Shown here: one piece after another, positions 1 through 8,484 of the stretch | How positions within the stretch are numbered: position 1 is the first letter of the stretch | Layout: every line of letters starts with the position of its first letter | NCBI GenBank assembly: GCA_032718475.1 | Contig: JAUCBJ010001131.1 | Location: forward strand, 1-20,249 | Length of the DNA: 20,249 nt | Source: Nemertoderma westbladi | Taxonomy: Eukaryota > Xenacoelomorpha > Nemertodermatida > Nemertodermatidae | Reading direction: 5' to 3' | Made by a program: the position numbers and the translations under genes | Notes under the pieces: model-generated | The model's database searches: none | What the model was told of the DNA's origin: nothing | The model's input: the letters and a program-made list of their open reading frames with translations, nothing else

Positions 1-480
1 ACATTTTGACATGTCATGTAGTTATAGACAATAATAAAATCACGTTATAAATAATGAATTTTGACATTGAATTGATTGGCACTGAATTTTGAAGAAATCT
101 AATTAAATTTTGAAAAAATAAATAGATTTGTTGAGATGTTTTGTTGCTAGAAATTAATTGTTTTTACCTCCCAGTAAGCATTGAGTATTAAAAATACTCA
201 AAATTATATATAAGATTAAATGATTACTTTTTATATGATACGAATTATTAATTAAATATTATTGTGTCAAAGTGAAGGACAATTTCAATTTCAATTCTAT
301 TTAAAATTGTGTATTATAGATATAATATCTCCTTTGTATACAAACGTGTAAATTTGTTGCTGAGTTTAGAACTAACCATAAAATAATATATATTGTTTAT
401 ATCATTATCATACCATACCCCCCCCCCCCCCCCCCCAACCTTCCGAGAGTGGCTGTTGTATTAAAATGGAATTATTTGAG
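1..480. other. AT-rich non-coding stretch
   Basis: No gene is recognisable here on either strand. The sequence is AT-rich with frequent stops in all frames. The only distinct structure is the homopolymer C tract annotated separately. It may belong to the intron of a minus-strand gene that begins near 531, but that is inference only. Confidence 0.5.
418..436. repeat. poly-C tract (19 C)
   Basis: An uninterrupted run of 19 C residues lies in an otherwise AT-rich neighbourhood. The length is probably unstable and may be inexact in the assembly. Two similar tracts occur at 6636-6653 (G) and 8147-8161 (C), but those sit in the ends of a transposon; this one has no such context. Confidence 0.9.
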
Positions 481-486
481 ATTTAC

Positions 487-531
487 CTGACAAACTCGCT
501 CGGTTTTCTCCATTTCGGACCCGTTTAACAT
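487..531 (-). CDS. possible short first coding exon (partial gene)
   Basis: Seen: on the minus strand an ATG at 531-529 opens a 15-codon frame (MLNGSEMEKTERVCQ) that runs straight into CAG|GTAAAT, a good splice-donor match at 486-481. The second ATG (residue 7) has G at -3 and G at +4, a strong start context. About 195 bases upstream on the same strand, a pyrimidine-rich tract ending in TTTTCAG (near 725-742) looks like a splice acceptor, so this could be a second exon with a 5' UTR portion. The rest of the gene would lie left of the window. Such a short frame is easily produced by chance, so this is a candidate only. No family can be assigned. Confidence 0.22.
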
Positions 532-850
532 TATTTTTTTACATTTGCGCCCTGGAAAAATAAAATGGAATAATGAAAAATGTAATTATTAATAAATAAG
601 TGATAATTCTATAATGTATTTTATTGAAATTTATTTTTAATAAGATTATTAAATTTATAAATTGAAATTTTACCCTATGTAAACACTTAAAAAGGAGATA
701 TAAAGTTCTGAAAAGGTCTGGTCTGAAAAGAAAACACAATGGGGTTGATATACAATATTAATAGAAGGCGGGTTATCTCCTATTTCACCCTCTGCGGTCG
801 ATAAAATGAAAAATGAGGATAAGTTGAATAGACTTTGAGTAAAACTTGGG

Positions 851-3653
851 ATAGGAATAGCGCCTACCCCTACACCTTCGGGTAGCAGATAGGAGTAGCG
901 CCTACCCCTACCTTCGGGTAGCAGATAGGAGTAGCGCCCACCCCTACCCTCGGGTAGCAGATAGGAGTAGCGCCCACCCCTACCTTCGGGTAGCAGATAG
1001 GAGTAGCGCCCGCCCCTACCTTCGGGTAGCAGATAGGAGTAGCGCCCGCCCCTACCTTCGGGTAGCAGATAGGAGTAGCGCCCACCCCTACCTTCGGGTA
1101 GCAGATAGGAGTAGCGCCCACCCCTACCTTCGGGTAGCAGATAGGAGTAGCGCCCACCCCTACCTTCGGGTAGCAGATAGGAGTAGCGCCCACCCCTACC
1201 TTCGGGTAGCAGATAGGAGTAGCGCCTACCCCTACCTTCGGGTAGCAGATAGGAGTAGCGCCCACCCCTACCTTCGGGTAGCAGATAGGAGTAGCGCCCA
1301 CCCCTACCTTCGGGTAGCAGATAGGAGTAGCGCCCGCCCCTACCTTTGGGTAACAGATAGGAGTAGCGACTACCCCTCCCTTGGGTAGCAGATAGGAGTA
1401 GCGCCCACCCCTACCTTCGTGTAGCAGATAGGAGTAGCGCCCACCTCTACCTTCGGGTAGCAGATAGGAGTAGCGCCCGCCCCTACCTTCAGGTAGCAGA
1501 TAGGAGTAGCGCCCGCCCCTACCTTCAGGTAGCAGATAGGAGTAGCGCCCGCCCCTACCTTCGGGTAGCAGATAGGAGTAGCGCCCACCCCTACCCTCGG
1601 GTAGCAGATAGGAGTAGCGCCTACCCCTACCTTCGGGTAGCAGATAGGAGTAGTGCCCACCCCTACCTTCGGGTAGCAGATAGGAGTAGCGCCCACCCCT
1701 ACTTTCGGGTAGCAGATAGGAGTAGCGCCCACCCCTACCTTCGGGTAGCAGATAGGAGTAGCGCCCACCCCTACTTTCGGGTAGCAGATAGGAGTAGCGC
1801 CCACCCCTACCGTCGGGTAGCAGATAGGAGTAGCGCCCACCCCTACCCTCGGGTAGCAGATAGGAATGGCGCCTACCCCTACCTTCGGGTAGCAGATAGG
1901 AGTAGCGCCTACCCCAACCTTCGGGTAGCAGATAGGAGTAGCGCCTACCCCTACCCTCGCGTAGCAGATAGGAGTAGCGCCCACCCCTACCTTCGGGTAG
2001 CAGATAGGAGTAGCGCCCACCCCTACACCTTCGGGTAGCAGATAGGAGTAGCGCCTACCCCTACACCTTCGGGTAGCAGATAGGAGTAGCGCCTACCCCT
2101 ACCTTCGGGTAGCAGATAGGAGTAGCGCCTACCCCTACCTTCGGGTAGCAGATAGGAGTAGCGCCCACCCCTACCTTCGGGTAGCAGATAGGAGTAGCGC
2201 CCACCCCTACCTTCGGGTAGCAGATAGGAGTAGCGCCCGCCCCTACCTTTGGGTAACAGATAGGAGTAGCGACCACCCCTCCCTTGGGTAGCAGATAGGA
2301 GTAGCGCCCACCCCTACCTTCGGGTAGGAGATAGGAGTAGCGCCCACCCCTACCTTCGGGTAGCAGATATAGGAGTAGCGCCCACCCCTACCTTCGGGTA
2401 GCAGATATAGGAGTAGCGCCCACCCCTACCTTCGGGTAGCAGATATAGGAGTAGCGCCCACCCCTACCTTCGGGTAGCAGATAGGAGTAGCGCCCACCCC
2501 TACCTTCGGGTAGCAGATATAGGAGTAGCGCCCACCCCCACCTTCGGGTAGCAGATATAGGAGTAGCGCCCACCCCTACCTTCGGGTAGCAGATAGGAGT
2601 AGCACCTACCCCTACCTTCGGGTAGCAGATAGGAGTAGCGCCCACCCCTACCTTCGGGTAGAAGATATAGGAGTAGCGCCCACCCCTACCTTCGGGTAGC
2701 AGATATAGGAGTAGCGCCCACCCCTACCTTCGGGTATTAGATAGGAGTAGCGCCTACCCCTACCTTCGGGTAGCAGATAGGAGTAGCGCCCACCCCTACC
2801 TTCGGGTAGCAGATATAGGAGTAGCGCCCACCCCTACCTTCGGGTAGCAGATAGGAGTAGCGCCCACCTCTACCTTCGGGTAGCAGATAGGAGTAGCGGC
2901 GCCCACCCGTACCTTCGGGTAGCAGATATAGGAGTAGCGCCCACCCCTACCTTCGGGTAGCAGATAGGAGTAGCGCCCACCTCTACCTTCGGGTAGCAGA
3001 TAGGAGTAGCGCCCACCCCTACCTTCGGGTAGCAGATAGGAGTAGCGCCTACCCCTACCTTCACGTAGCAGATAGGAGTAGCGCCCACCCCTACCTTCGG
3101 GTAGCAGATATAGGAGTAGCGCCCACCCCTACCTTCAGGTAGCAGATATAGGAGTAGCGCCCACCCCTACCTTCGGGTAGCAGATATAGGAGTAGCGCCC
3201 ACCCCTACCTTCGGGTAGCAGATATAGGATTAGCGCCCACCCCTACCTTCGGGTAGCAGATAGGAGTAGCGCCCACCTCTACCTTCGGGTAGCAGATAGG
3301 AGTAGCGCCCACCCCTACCTTCGGGTAGCAGATAGGAGTAGCGCCCACCCTTACCTTCGGTTATCAGATAGGAGTAGCGCCCACCCGTACCTTCGGGTAG
3401 CAGATATAGGAGTAGCGCCCACCCCTACCTTCGGGTAGCAGATATAGGATTAGCGCCCACCCCTACCTTCGGGTAGCAGATAGGAGTAGCGCCCACCTCT
3501 ACCTTCGGGTAGCAGATAGGAGTAGCGCCCACCCCTACCTTCGGGTAGCAGATAGGAGTAGCGCCCACCCTTACCTTCGGTTATCAGATAGGAGTAGCGC
3601 CCACCCGTACCTTCGGGTAGCAGATTAGCGCCTACCTCTACCTTCGGGTAGCA
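851..3653. repeat. 36/38-bp minisatellite array, about 77 units
   Basis: A GC-rich unit of 36 bp (GATAGGAGTAGCGCCCACCC plus CTACCTTCGGGTAGCA) repeats head to tail with few substitutions. Up to about 2360 nearly all units are 36 bp. From 2361 onward many units carry an extra TA (AGATATAGG instead of AGATAGG) and are 38 bp. Each unit contains CTACC-TTCG-GGTAG, a 5-bp stem capped by TTCG. Because 36 is divisible by 3, long frames stay open on both strands (a 12-residue repeat with GATPICYPKV on the minus strand). Those frames use GTG rather than ATG starts and are broken by the 38-bp units, so they are not annotated as genes. The array ends in degenerate units near 3626-3653. Confidence 0.97.
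3181..3625. repeat. 220-bp higher-order duplication inside the minisatellite
   Basis: The block beginning at 3221 recurs at 3441 with no difference seen through 3625, including private variants: GGATTAGC, CACCTCTACC, CACCCTTACC and GGTTATCAG. The spacing of 220 bp equals four 36-bp plus two 38-bp units. Identity of the private variants points to a recent block duplication rather than independent change of single units. Confidence 0.9.
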
Positions 3654-3936
3654 ACTATCGAAAGAGGAACCTTCGGGCCGTCTGTTTGCTTTTTCTTACA
3701 ATAAAATATTAATATATTTAAGGGAATGGGAAACAATTGTGGACCACCACATGTGAAATTTTTCCACAATTTCGTGAGTCCTATTGAAATTACCATTACT
3801 ACGTATTACTAGGTGAATTATATTGATACTGATATTTAATTTTGTGAAACTGACAACTTCAAACCTTACCAATAATATAATAGTATCAAAAAACTTTTAA
3901 ATTTTTAAATAAGTAAAAAGTAAAATTAAGAAAGTT
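3654..3936. other. AT-rich spacer, no gene seen
   Basis: No coding signal was found. One extra ACCTTCGGG, like the core of the minisatellite, lies just outside the array (near 3668-3677). A short inverted pair AATTGTGGA / TCCACAATT falls around 3732-3769. Confidence 0.4.
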
Positions 3937-4045
3937 TACTCTAATATCTCAGGTTTCGCTTTAGCCATAAACTTCCCCAGTTCATCTCTGTTCTCTAGTC
4001 CAGTGTCCTCGAGCAGGAGTGTGTGGTCTGCCTACTTCGACAATG
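3937..4045 (-). pseudogene. LINE 3'-end fragment (C-terminal coding remnant)
   Basis: On the minus strand a frame ending at TAA (3939-3937) reads LLLEDTGLENRDELGKFMAK, preceded by GRPHT in a disturbed frame. This matches the C-terminal block of the other LINE copies in the window (LKDTGLEDADDLANVMGD in the 8485-9128 copy). Only the last few dozen codons survive, with a small deletion between GRP and EDTGL. Part of the element may extend to about 4080. An overlapping plus-strand frame at 4019-4222 is a shadow. Confidence 0.6.
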
Positions 4046-4400
4046 CTCACCAATAGGCTATCACAGCACAAGGTTGCTGATGTGTGGGTAGACTTTTTAA
4101 GACTTAAAAATTGGCTATATTTGGTCTTAAAAGGACTTTTTAGTCCTTCCTACAACCAGGCAATGATCAATCTGAATCGTAGGCACTGTGAGACAGAACA
4201 GTCAAGTTATGATCCTTTATAAGCATTAATAACTCCCACTGTAAGAAATATTACGGAATCGATTAATTATTGGAGGAACTAAAGGGATACTCTAATTCTT
4301 CCGCTTCCGTTGTTCCTCGGTAACTATGAACTATTTGCATTTCAAATAATTATAACCATAAGACAATACAATACAAGACATTTATATTAAAATGAAATAT
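4046..4400. other. non-coding spacer / possible 3' UTR of the minus-strand exon
   Basis: No independent gene is recognised. On the minus strand this follows the stop codon at 4404-4402. A variant poly(A)-like AATATAAA lies about 20 bases beyond the stop (near 4382-4390), so part of it may be a 3' UTR. No canonical AATAAA is close by. Confidence 0.3.
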
Positions 4401-4401
4401 A

Positions 4402-5025
4402 CTAACTCTCGCGTTTCGTTTTATGGCAGTAACAAAGTTCTTTTAAGACGTCGTTCTTTGTAATTAGCAATCTTTTTATCATCGAAGTTCCATGAGATTG
4501 GAAGTTAAGTTGCGGAATCTTATGATTCAATAGGTTTAGAGTTATGTTAAGTTTAATCATGGAATACCAAGTTGGGCTATCGAAACCGTGGGATACATCT
4601 ACGGGTTTCTTAGCAACTTGATCTCTTGCTTCCCCAGAAGGAGACCATTTATCCGTCCGATTGGCCAGACGGATTATATTCTTACAGAACTTGTAGTGCT
4701 GTGAGACCCGGGGATTCCGAACGGACGGATTTATATTATTATTTATTAGTTCACAACTTTTTTTACAGTTTTTGACTCCGGTCTTTATCAACTCTGTGAC
4801 CGTTTCATTTAGGTTTCCGTTTACGGAATAGCCCTTGTGGACGACGTAAAGTGCCATTGTTTGTCCGACATTATAGACGCCCACGCTAGGTTTAGTGCTA
4901 GGTGATCGTCTATCATCCATGAGTTCCTTACATTCGCGCAAAGTTTTCGGGTCAACCTGTTTTGATTGCGTACTTTCCATGAGAGTGTTTTGAGTTTGTG
5001 ATCTGAGTGGGGAGAATTGAATTGT
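4402..5025 (-). CDS. candidate terminal exon of an unrecognised, probably secreted protein
   Basis: Seen: a long minus-strand frame ends in TAG (4404-4402). Directly upstream of 5025 is a strong splice acceptor, TTTTATTTTATTGCAG, so the exon most likely starts at 5025 with ACA in phase 0 (TIQFSPLRSQ...), about 207 codons. There is no ATG at the frame's beginning; the first in-frame ATG is at 4980 (MESTQSK). The protein has scattered cysteines (ECKEL, NCKKSCEL, FCKN, LCYCHK) and three N-glycosylation sequons (NET, NRT, NIT), suiting an extracellular product. I do not recognise the family. Inference: a signal-peptide exon on the same strand at 15952-15824 ends in the matching phase. Alternative: an unlinked retained ORF or an old pseudogene. 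Confidence 0.5.
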   Translation of the reverse strand, partial: TIQFSPLRSQTQNTLMESTQSKQVDPKTLRECKELMDDRRSPSTKPSVGVYNVGQTMALYVVHKGYSVNGNLNETVTELIKTGVKNCKKSCELINNNINPSVRNPRVSQHYKFCKNIIRLANRTDKWSPSGEARDQVAKKPVDVSHGFDSPTWYSMIKLNITLNLLNHKIPQLNFQSHGTSMIKRLLITKNDVLKELCYCHKTKRES

Positions 5026-5041
5026 CTGCAATAAAATAAAA
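5010..5041 (-). promoter_or_regulatory. splice acceptor
   Basis: Read on the minus strand, a T-rich tract (CTGTTTTATTTTATTGCAG, 5044-5026) precedes ACAATTC. It decides the exon start at 5025, since the frame shows no ATG upstream. The frame stays open across the AG, which is why the longer frame appears to begin slightly earlier. Confidence 0.55.
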
Positions 5042-5528
5042 CAGAAGTTATTTCGTTAATTTTCGTCATATTCTTCGACCACTTTTTGTATTTTTTTAAT
5101 TTTCAATTTCTGATAGTTGGCATTTTTTTTTATGAAACACCCATGTATTTTTCTAATTTTTTATTAAAAAAATGAGGAATATTATGAAATCATGCAAACT
5201 GGTCGAAATTTATTGAAACTTATAAAAATTATTACCTTTCATATCAAAAATTGCTAAAACGGTTAAGAAATTGCGGAGTAGTAGAATCTTTCGTGTGGAA
5301 AAATATCATTCAGAGATAATTACCTTCAAAGTTCAATCCTTCCCGCGCAAAATTGTCTGTATGGAGTCGGCTTGGTGTCTGTCTGTATTAGTGTCTGACA
5401 GGAAGGAAACACTACAATAGGTGCCTATTATTAGGTCATGACACCACCAAGCTAAAATTATATTTGCGGGGGTTTTGGGGTCGCTGAAATCATTTCCGAT
5501 GTCAATTTAAATTTTTGGTGGAATGTAG
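5042..5528. other. AT-rich intergenic or intronic stretch, no gene seen
   Basis: Frames are short and no family motif was recognised. The part after 5350 contains several GTCTGT words (GTCTGTATGG, GTCTGTCTGT) that foreshadow the inverted GTCTGT-rich element just downstream, so it may be a degraded dispersed repeat. Confidence 0.35.
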
Positions 5529-5600
5529 TCTGTCCGTCGGTCGATTGTCTGTTTGTCTGTATATCTTACATTTTGACAGACAGATTGGCAGACAGAAATT
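5529..5600. repeat. GTCTGT/ACAGAC imperfect inverted repeat
   Basis: A GTCTGTCC...TGTCTGTTTGTCTGT arm is followed after about 15 bases by ACAGACAG...GGCAGACAG, giving an imperfect hairpin. It is followed by CGATAACTCGAGAACT. This has the look of a dispersed non-coding repeat, but I cannot assign it to a named family. Confidence 0.5.
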
Positions 5601-5735
5601 CCACGATAACTCGAGAACTAAAAGAGATCTCTCTAAGCCGTTTTCAGATTTGAAATCTTCTTTCAATTCTAAGATTTGATTTTTAGCGTTAGCATAAAGA
5701 GTGTCTTTTCTGACATAATAATACTATTAGATGTT

Positions 5736-6016
5736 TCCACCTTGGTGTAGTGGTCGCATTGAATTCACATCTCCCGTAGGTCGTGGGTTCGATTTTCACA
5801 TGGGCCAGGGCAGTTTTCGTTTCGGCACGAATGCTTTAAAGGGACCAGCCCGGGGGCCATGTGAAGAATACCAGACTTTCTGCCGTTATATTTCACTTTG
5901 CAGTTACCCCCATGTGAAGAATACCAGGTTTTCACCAAAACCACAGGCTACAGAAGGGCTGAATCTAACTAAAACAATAAACGAATTAGTATATGTACAG
6001 GTTATAAGACATAAAT
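5736..6016 (+). mobile_element. tRNA-derived SINE, near full length
   Basis: The head has an A-box-like TGGTGTAGTGGT (5743-5754) and a B-box-like GGTTCGATTTT (5786-5796) about 31 bases apart, the RNA polymerase III internal promoter layout of tRNA genes and tRNA-derived SINEs. The body holds CATGTGAAGAATACCAG twice (5858-5874 and 5911-5927). The tail from about 5880 to 6010 is clearly related to a minus-strand copy at 13791-13932, which shows this is a dispersed family. An A-rich stretch follows at 6045-6065. The open frame at 5731-6018 is incidental. Family name not recognised. Confidence 0.75.
5743..5796 (+). promoter_or_regulatory. RNA polymerase III A and B boxes of the SINE
   Basis: TGGTGTAGTGGT resembles the A box (TRGCNNAGYNGG) and GGTTCGATTTT resembles the B box (GGTTCRANYCC, last bases diverged). 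The spacing is tRNA-like. The tRNA fold itself is not well preserved, so this is a SINE head and not a tRNA gene. Confidence 0.65.
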
Positions 6017-6097
6017 AAGCGCTATAAAACACTTAATAAAGATAAATTAAAAAAAATAAAAAATCTTCATATATAAAATTCCAATAAAAAGTCGACC

Positions 6098-6150
6098 GAA
6101 AAGTGAAATCCTGGTATTCTTCACATGGGCGAGCCCGGGCGCATCTCTGC
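6098..6150 (-). mobile_element. SINE-related fragment, inverted
   Basis: The complement of 6111-6127 is CATGTGAAGAATACCAG, flanked by CCCGGG on one side and TTTCAC on the other, as in the SINE 100 bases away. It is an inverted partial copy; its borders are not clear. Confidence 0.5.
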
Positions 6151-6587
6151 CTCGCATCCTTAAGTGGTAGCTAAATGATTACTAGAGTTTCCTCTGGGGA
6201 GTAAAGATCTGGGGGGATCGCACTGGAAATAAGTCGTCAGACTTTGTGCGTAATCCCTTGTCTAGCGGCCGAAGAAAATTGATTCTTGATTTGAAATTGA
6301 GACTGATTCTTCAGTAATAAGTTAAGCATACAGGTCAGGTGCACCTTCCTGTACTGTGTACGTACAGTAGTGTTTGGCTGTTGGCTATCGATTAGCTGGA
6401 CCGTTTGTGACGGTAACAGGCCTACACCTTCCTCCATTCTGCATACCACTGTTTGGACTGTATTATCTATCACCTTAAGTAAAAACAATTCGCGCCCGTC
6501 GTATAAATTTTAACACTACTGTACCGGTATGTTCGTACATTCTGTTCTACTGACCTGTGGTGTTATATACTGTATTACTTTATATCA
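6151..6587. other. no gene recognised
   Basis: A minus-strand open frame of about 83 codons (6237-6488) begins without an ATG and has no recognisable motif, so it is not called. TACCGGTA occurs at 6522-6529. Confidence 0.35.
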
Positions 6588-7142
6588 TTAACCCTATTAC
6601 AGTAGTACCGGGCAATAAAATGTTGTACAAATACCGGGGGGGGGGGGGGGGGGTCATATTGAACCCTCCATCTAAAATCTACAATAATTTTAACAAAAAC
6701 GTCTGATTTTTTGTTTGTACGTAGATATCACAAATACGAATCCGACTGAAAAAAAAAATTTCGAAAAAAAGTACTGGCTGGTTATTTTGCTGCACCAAAA
6801 TTACAAGTAGTGAACAATTTTCATAAAATTTGAAAGTTATAATATTGAAAGTAATAAAGTTATAAATTATTTTTTTTCAATACAGGTTTTCTGGGGCTTA
6901 AAATCCATTGGTAAATATTTAAAAATGATCTGAATACTATAAATGCCTGATTTAGTCCTCTACTTAGGCAAAAAATGAAAAAAAAACAAGTAACCAGCAC
7001 TTTTCAGTTTGAACACAAAATTTTTAATTCACTTATACGATGCTATAAATTCACATTTTTAGGTTTTCTTGGGTGCTGATTCTAATGGAATACATTTCTA
7101 ATTTGCTAGATCACTGCTAATTGTATTTTTCGGCGTAATATG

Positions 7143-7870
7143 GCAAATTTTGGTGCTAGCACCAAATTTCGTACCCATCACCAAAAAGTACAAGTTTGAG
7201 CTGTCCAGTGCTGTTTTTATTGGTTCCATCGGATTCAGGACCCTCATAAACCCGTATAACGCAAGAAACAAGATGATACTATCTATTGATCAATTTGCTT
7301 ATTTTCAAAATTTGGTGCTGGCACAACAATTTTCACCCACCGGCGAAAAATACAGGTTTGAAATCTCTTATGGAATTTTTACATATTCCATTGAATTCAG
7401 AACCTTTACAAACCCGTATAACGCAAGAAACAAGGCGATACAATCAATTGATACATTTGGTGGTTTTCAAAATTTGGTGCTAGCACCAAATTTTCCACCC
7501 AGTTCGGAAAAATACAAGTTTGATATGTCTAGTTAGATAATTATTTATTTCATTGAATTCAGAACCGCCATAAACCTCTAAAACGCGAGAAATAAGTTGT
7601 CACAAGCAATTTAACTATTGAATGGATTTTCAAAATTTCGTGCTGGATTTTTGCACACTGCGCCGAAAAATACAAGTTTGATACTCCTGGTGCAACTCGT
7701 ATATATTCCATCAAAATCAGAGCCCCAACAAACCCCTATTGCGCAAAAAACAGGTTCATACAATCAATTTACGAAATTGACATATTTCAAAATTTGGTGC
7801 TGGCACCAAAATTGGCACCCGTCGAAAAAAACAAGTTTGAAATTTCTAAATTTATTTAGAAGAAATCCAT
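7143..7870. repeat. 162-bp tandem repeat, about 4.5 units
   Basis: The landmark AAATTTGGTGCTRGCAC recurs at about 7152, 7314, 7476, 7639 and 7796 (steps 162, 162, 163 and 157). Other shared landmarks are AAATACAAGTTTGA, CATTGAATTCAGA, AAACCCGTATAACGCAAGAAA and ATACAATCAATT. The first two or three units keep one frame open because 162 is divisible by 3 (54 residues per unit). Later units contain stops and shifts, so this is not annotated as protein coding. Confidence 0.9.
7469..7494. repeat. 26-bp perfect palindrome centred on GCTAGC
   Basis: The core TTTGGTGCTAGCACCAAA extends to a perfect 26-bp palindrome here. The same 18-bp core occurs at 7149-7166, and imperfect versions occur in the other 162-bp units. 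Could be a protein-binding site or a cruciform-forming sequence; function unknown. Confidence 0.85.
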
Positions 7871-8366
7871 CTAATTGCAATCACCAGAAAACCGGTTTAA
7901 ATCAAAAATAGAGATGTTACAAATCATATTTAATGAAATGTAATTTTAAAAAAACGCCTCAAAAAAAAGTGCCAAAAGCAGGGTTAACAAATGGTGCTAT
8001 AACTCGAAAACTTCCCAATATTAATGAAAACTGTTTTCATTATTAGGAAGAAAATAGATTTTTAGGAAAAGTCATAAAATTTCAGATTCCCCGCTGCGTT
8101 TGTTTCAGAGTTATAACAAAAAAACCACGGGCAGGGGTCATATTGACCCCCCCCCCCCCCCGGGTTTAATAGGGTTAATGTAATAACAAACATGACCTGC
8201 CTATTAATAGGCCTGAGTAGTTCTTTTCATATACGATGTATGGTTGTGTTTGTGTGTATAACCATCCAATATCTCAAAAACTCTAGCAGGTACGGAAAAA
8301 TTTCAAAAAGCTTAAAATTTTAAAAAGCTAAATGTTTTTTTTAAAAAGCTCGCTTTTAAAAAGTCA

Positions 8367-8386
8367 TCAGTCAGTCAGTCAGTCAG
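8367..8386. repeat. (TCAG)5 microsatellite
   Basis: Five perfect TCAG units lie in the Penelope-like arm. The other copy has only CTGACTGACTGG at the matching place (9988-9999), so the microsatellite probably grew from that seed. Confidence 0.85.
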
Positions 8387-8484
8387 CCAACGTGTATTGG
8401 GCTCGCCGCCGTGCGTCATGATGTGGTTGTGCACAGTCTTGCCCTGCTCACTCCCGTCATTGTCTGTACCGTCCTCGTGTTGTC

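Larger units (their letters stand above)
6588..8178. mobile_element. TTAA-flanked piggyBac-like non-autonomous element
   Basis: TTAA at 6588-6591 is followed by CCCTATTA, and TAATAGGG precedes TTAA at 8175-8178, giving TTAA target copies and matching inverted ends. Farther in, both ends have a G/C homopolymer (6636-6653 and 8147-8161) next to GGGGTCATATTGA. The left end carries an extra stretch of about 34 bases between CCCTATTA and the G tract that the right end lacks. No transposase is encoded; the interior is mostly a 162-bp tandem repeat. TTAA duplication with CCCT ends is typical of piggyBac-type elements; assignment to that superfamily is inference from the ends alone. Confidence 0.72.

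Noticed and set aside
539-739. 66-codon hydrophobic minus-strand frame
   Set aside because: AT-rich composition alone gives F/I/L/Y-rich frames. It lacks an ATG start and overlaps a splice-acceptor-like tract in a different frame.
870-3088. Long minus-strand open frames encoding a 12-residue repeat (GATPICYPKV) as a repetitive protein gene
   Set aside because: The frames exist because the 36-bp unit is divisible by 3; more than one frame on both strands is open. They start at GTG, have no signal peptide or flanking exons, and are broken by 38-bp units without sign of selection.
870-3653. CRISPR array
   Set aside because: Units are contiguous 36-38-bp repeats with no unique spacers, and the surrounding DNA is eukaryotic.
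4019-4222. 67-codon plus-strand frame
   Set aside because: Its beginning lies antisense to a LINE C-terminal remnant and the rest has no recognisable motif.
4821-5069. 82-codon minus-strand frame starting at a real ATG
   Set aside because: It overlaps the longer splice-flanked exon in another frame and reads across the acceptor; taken as a shadow.
5743-5815. Functional tRNA gene
   Set aside because: A- and B-box-like sequences are present, but acceptor and anticodon stems do not pair convincingly and the sequence continues into a dispersed SINE body.
6237-6488. 83-codon minus-strand frame as a small exon
   Set aside because: No ATG start, no convincing splice sites, no motif; not better than chance.
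7150-7911. Plus-strand frames in the 162-bp repeat as genes
   Set aside because: They follow the repeat period, and later units carry stops and frame changes; no start context or domain is recognised.
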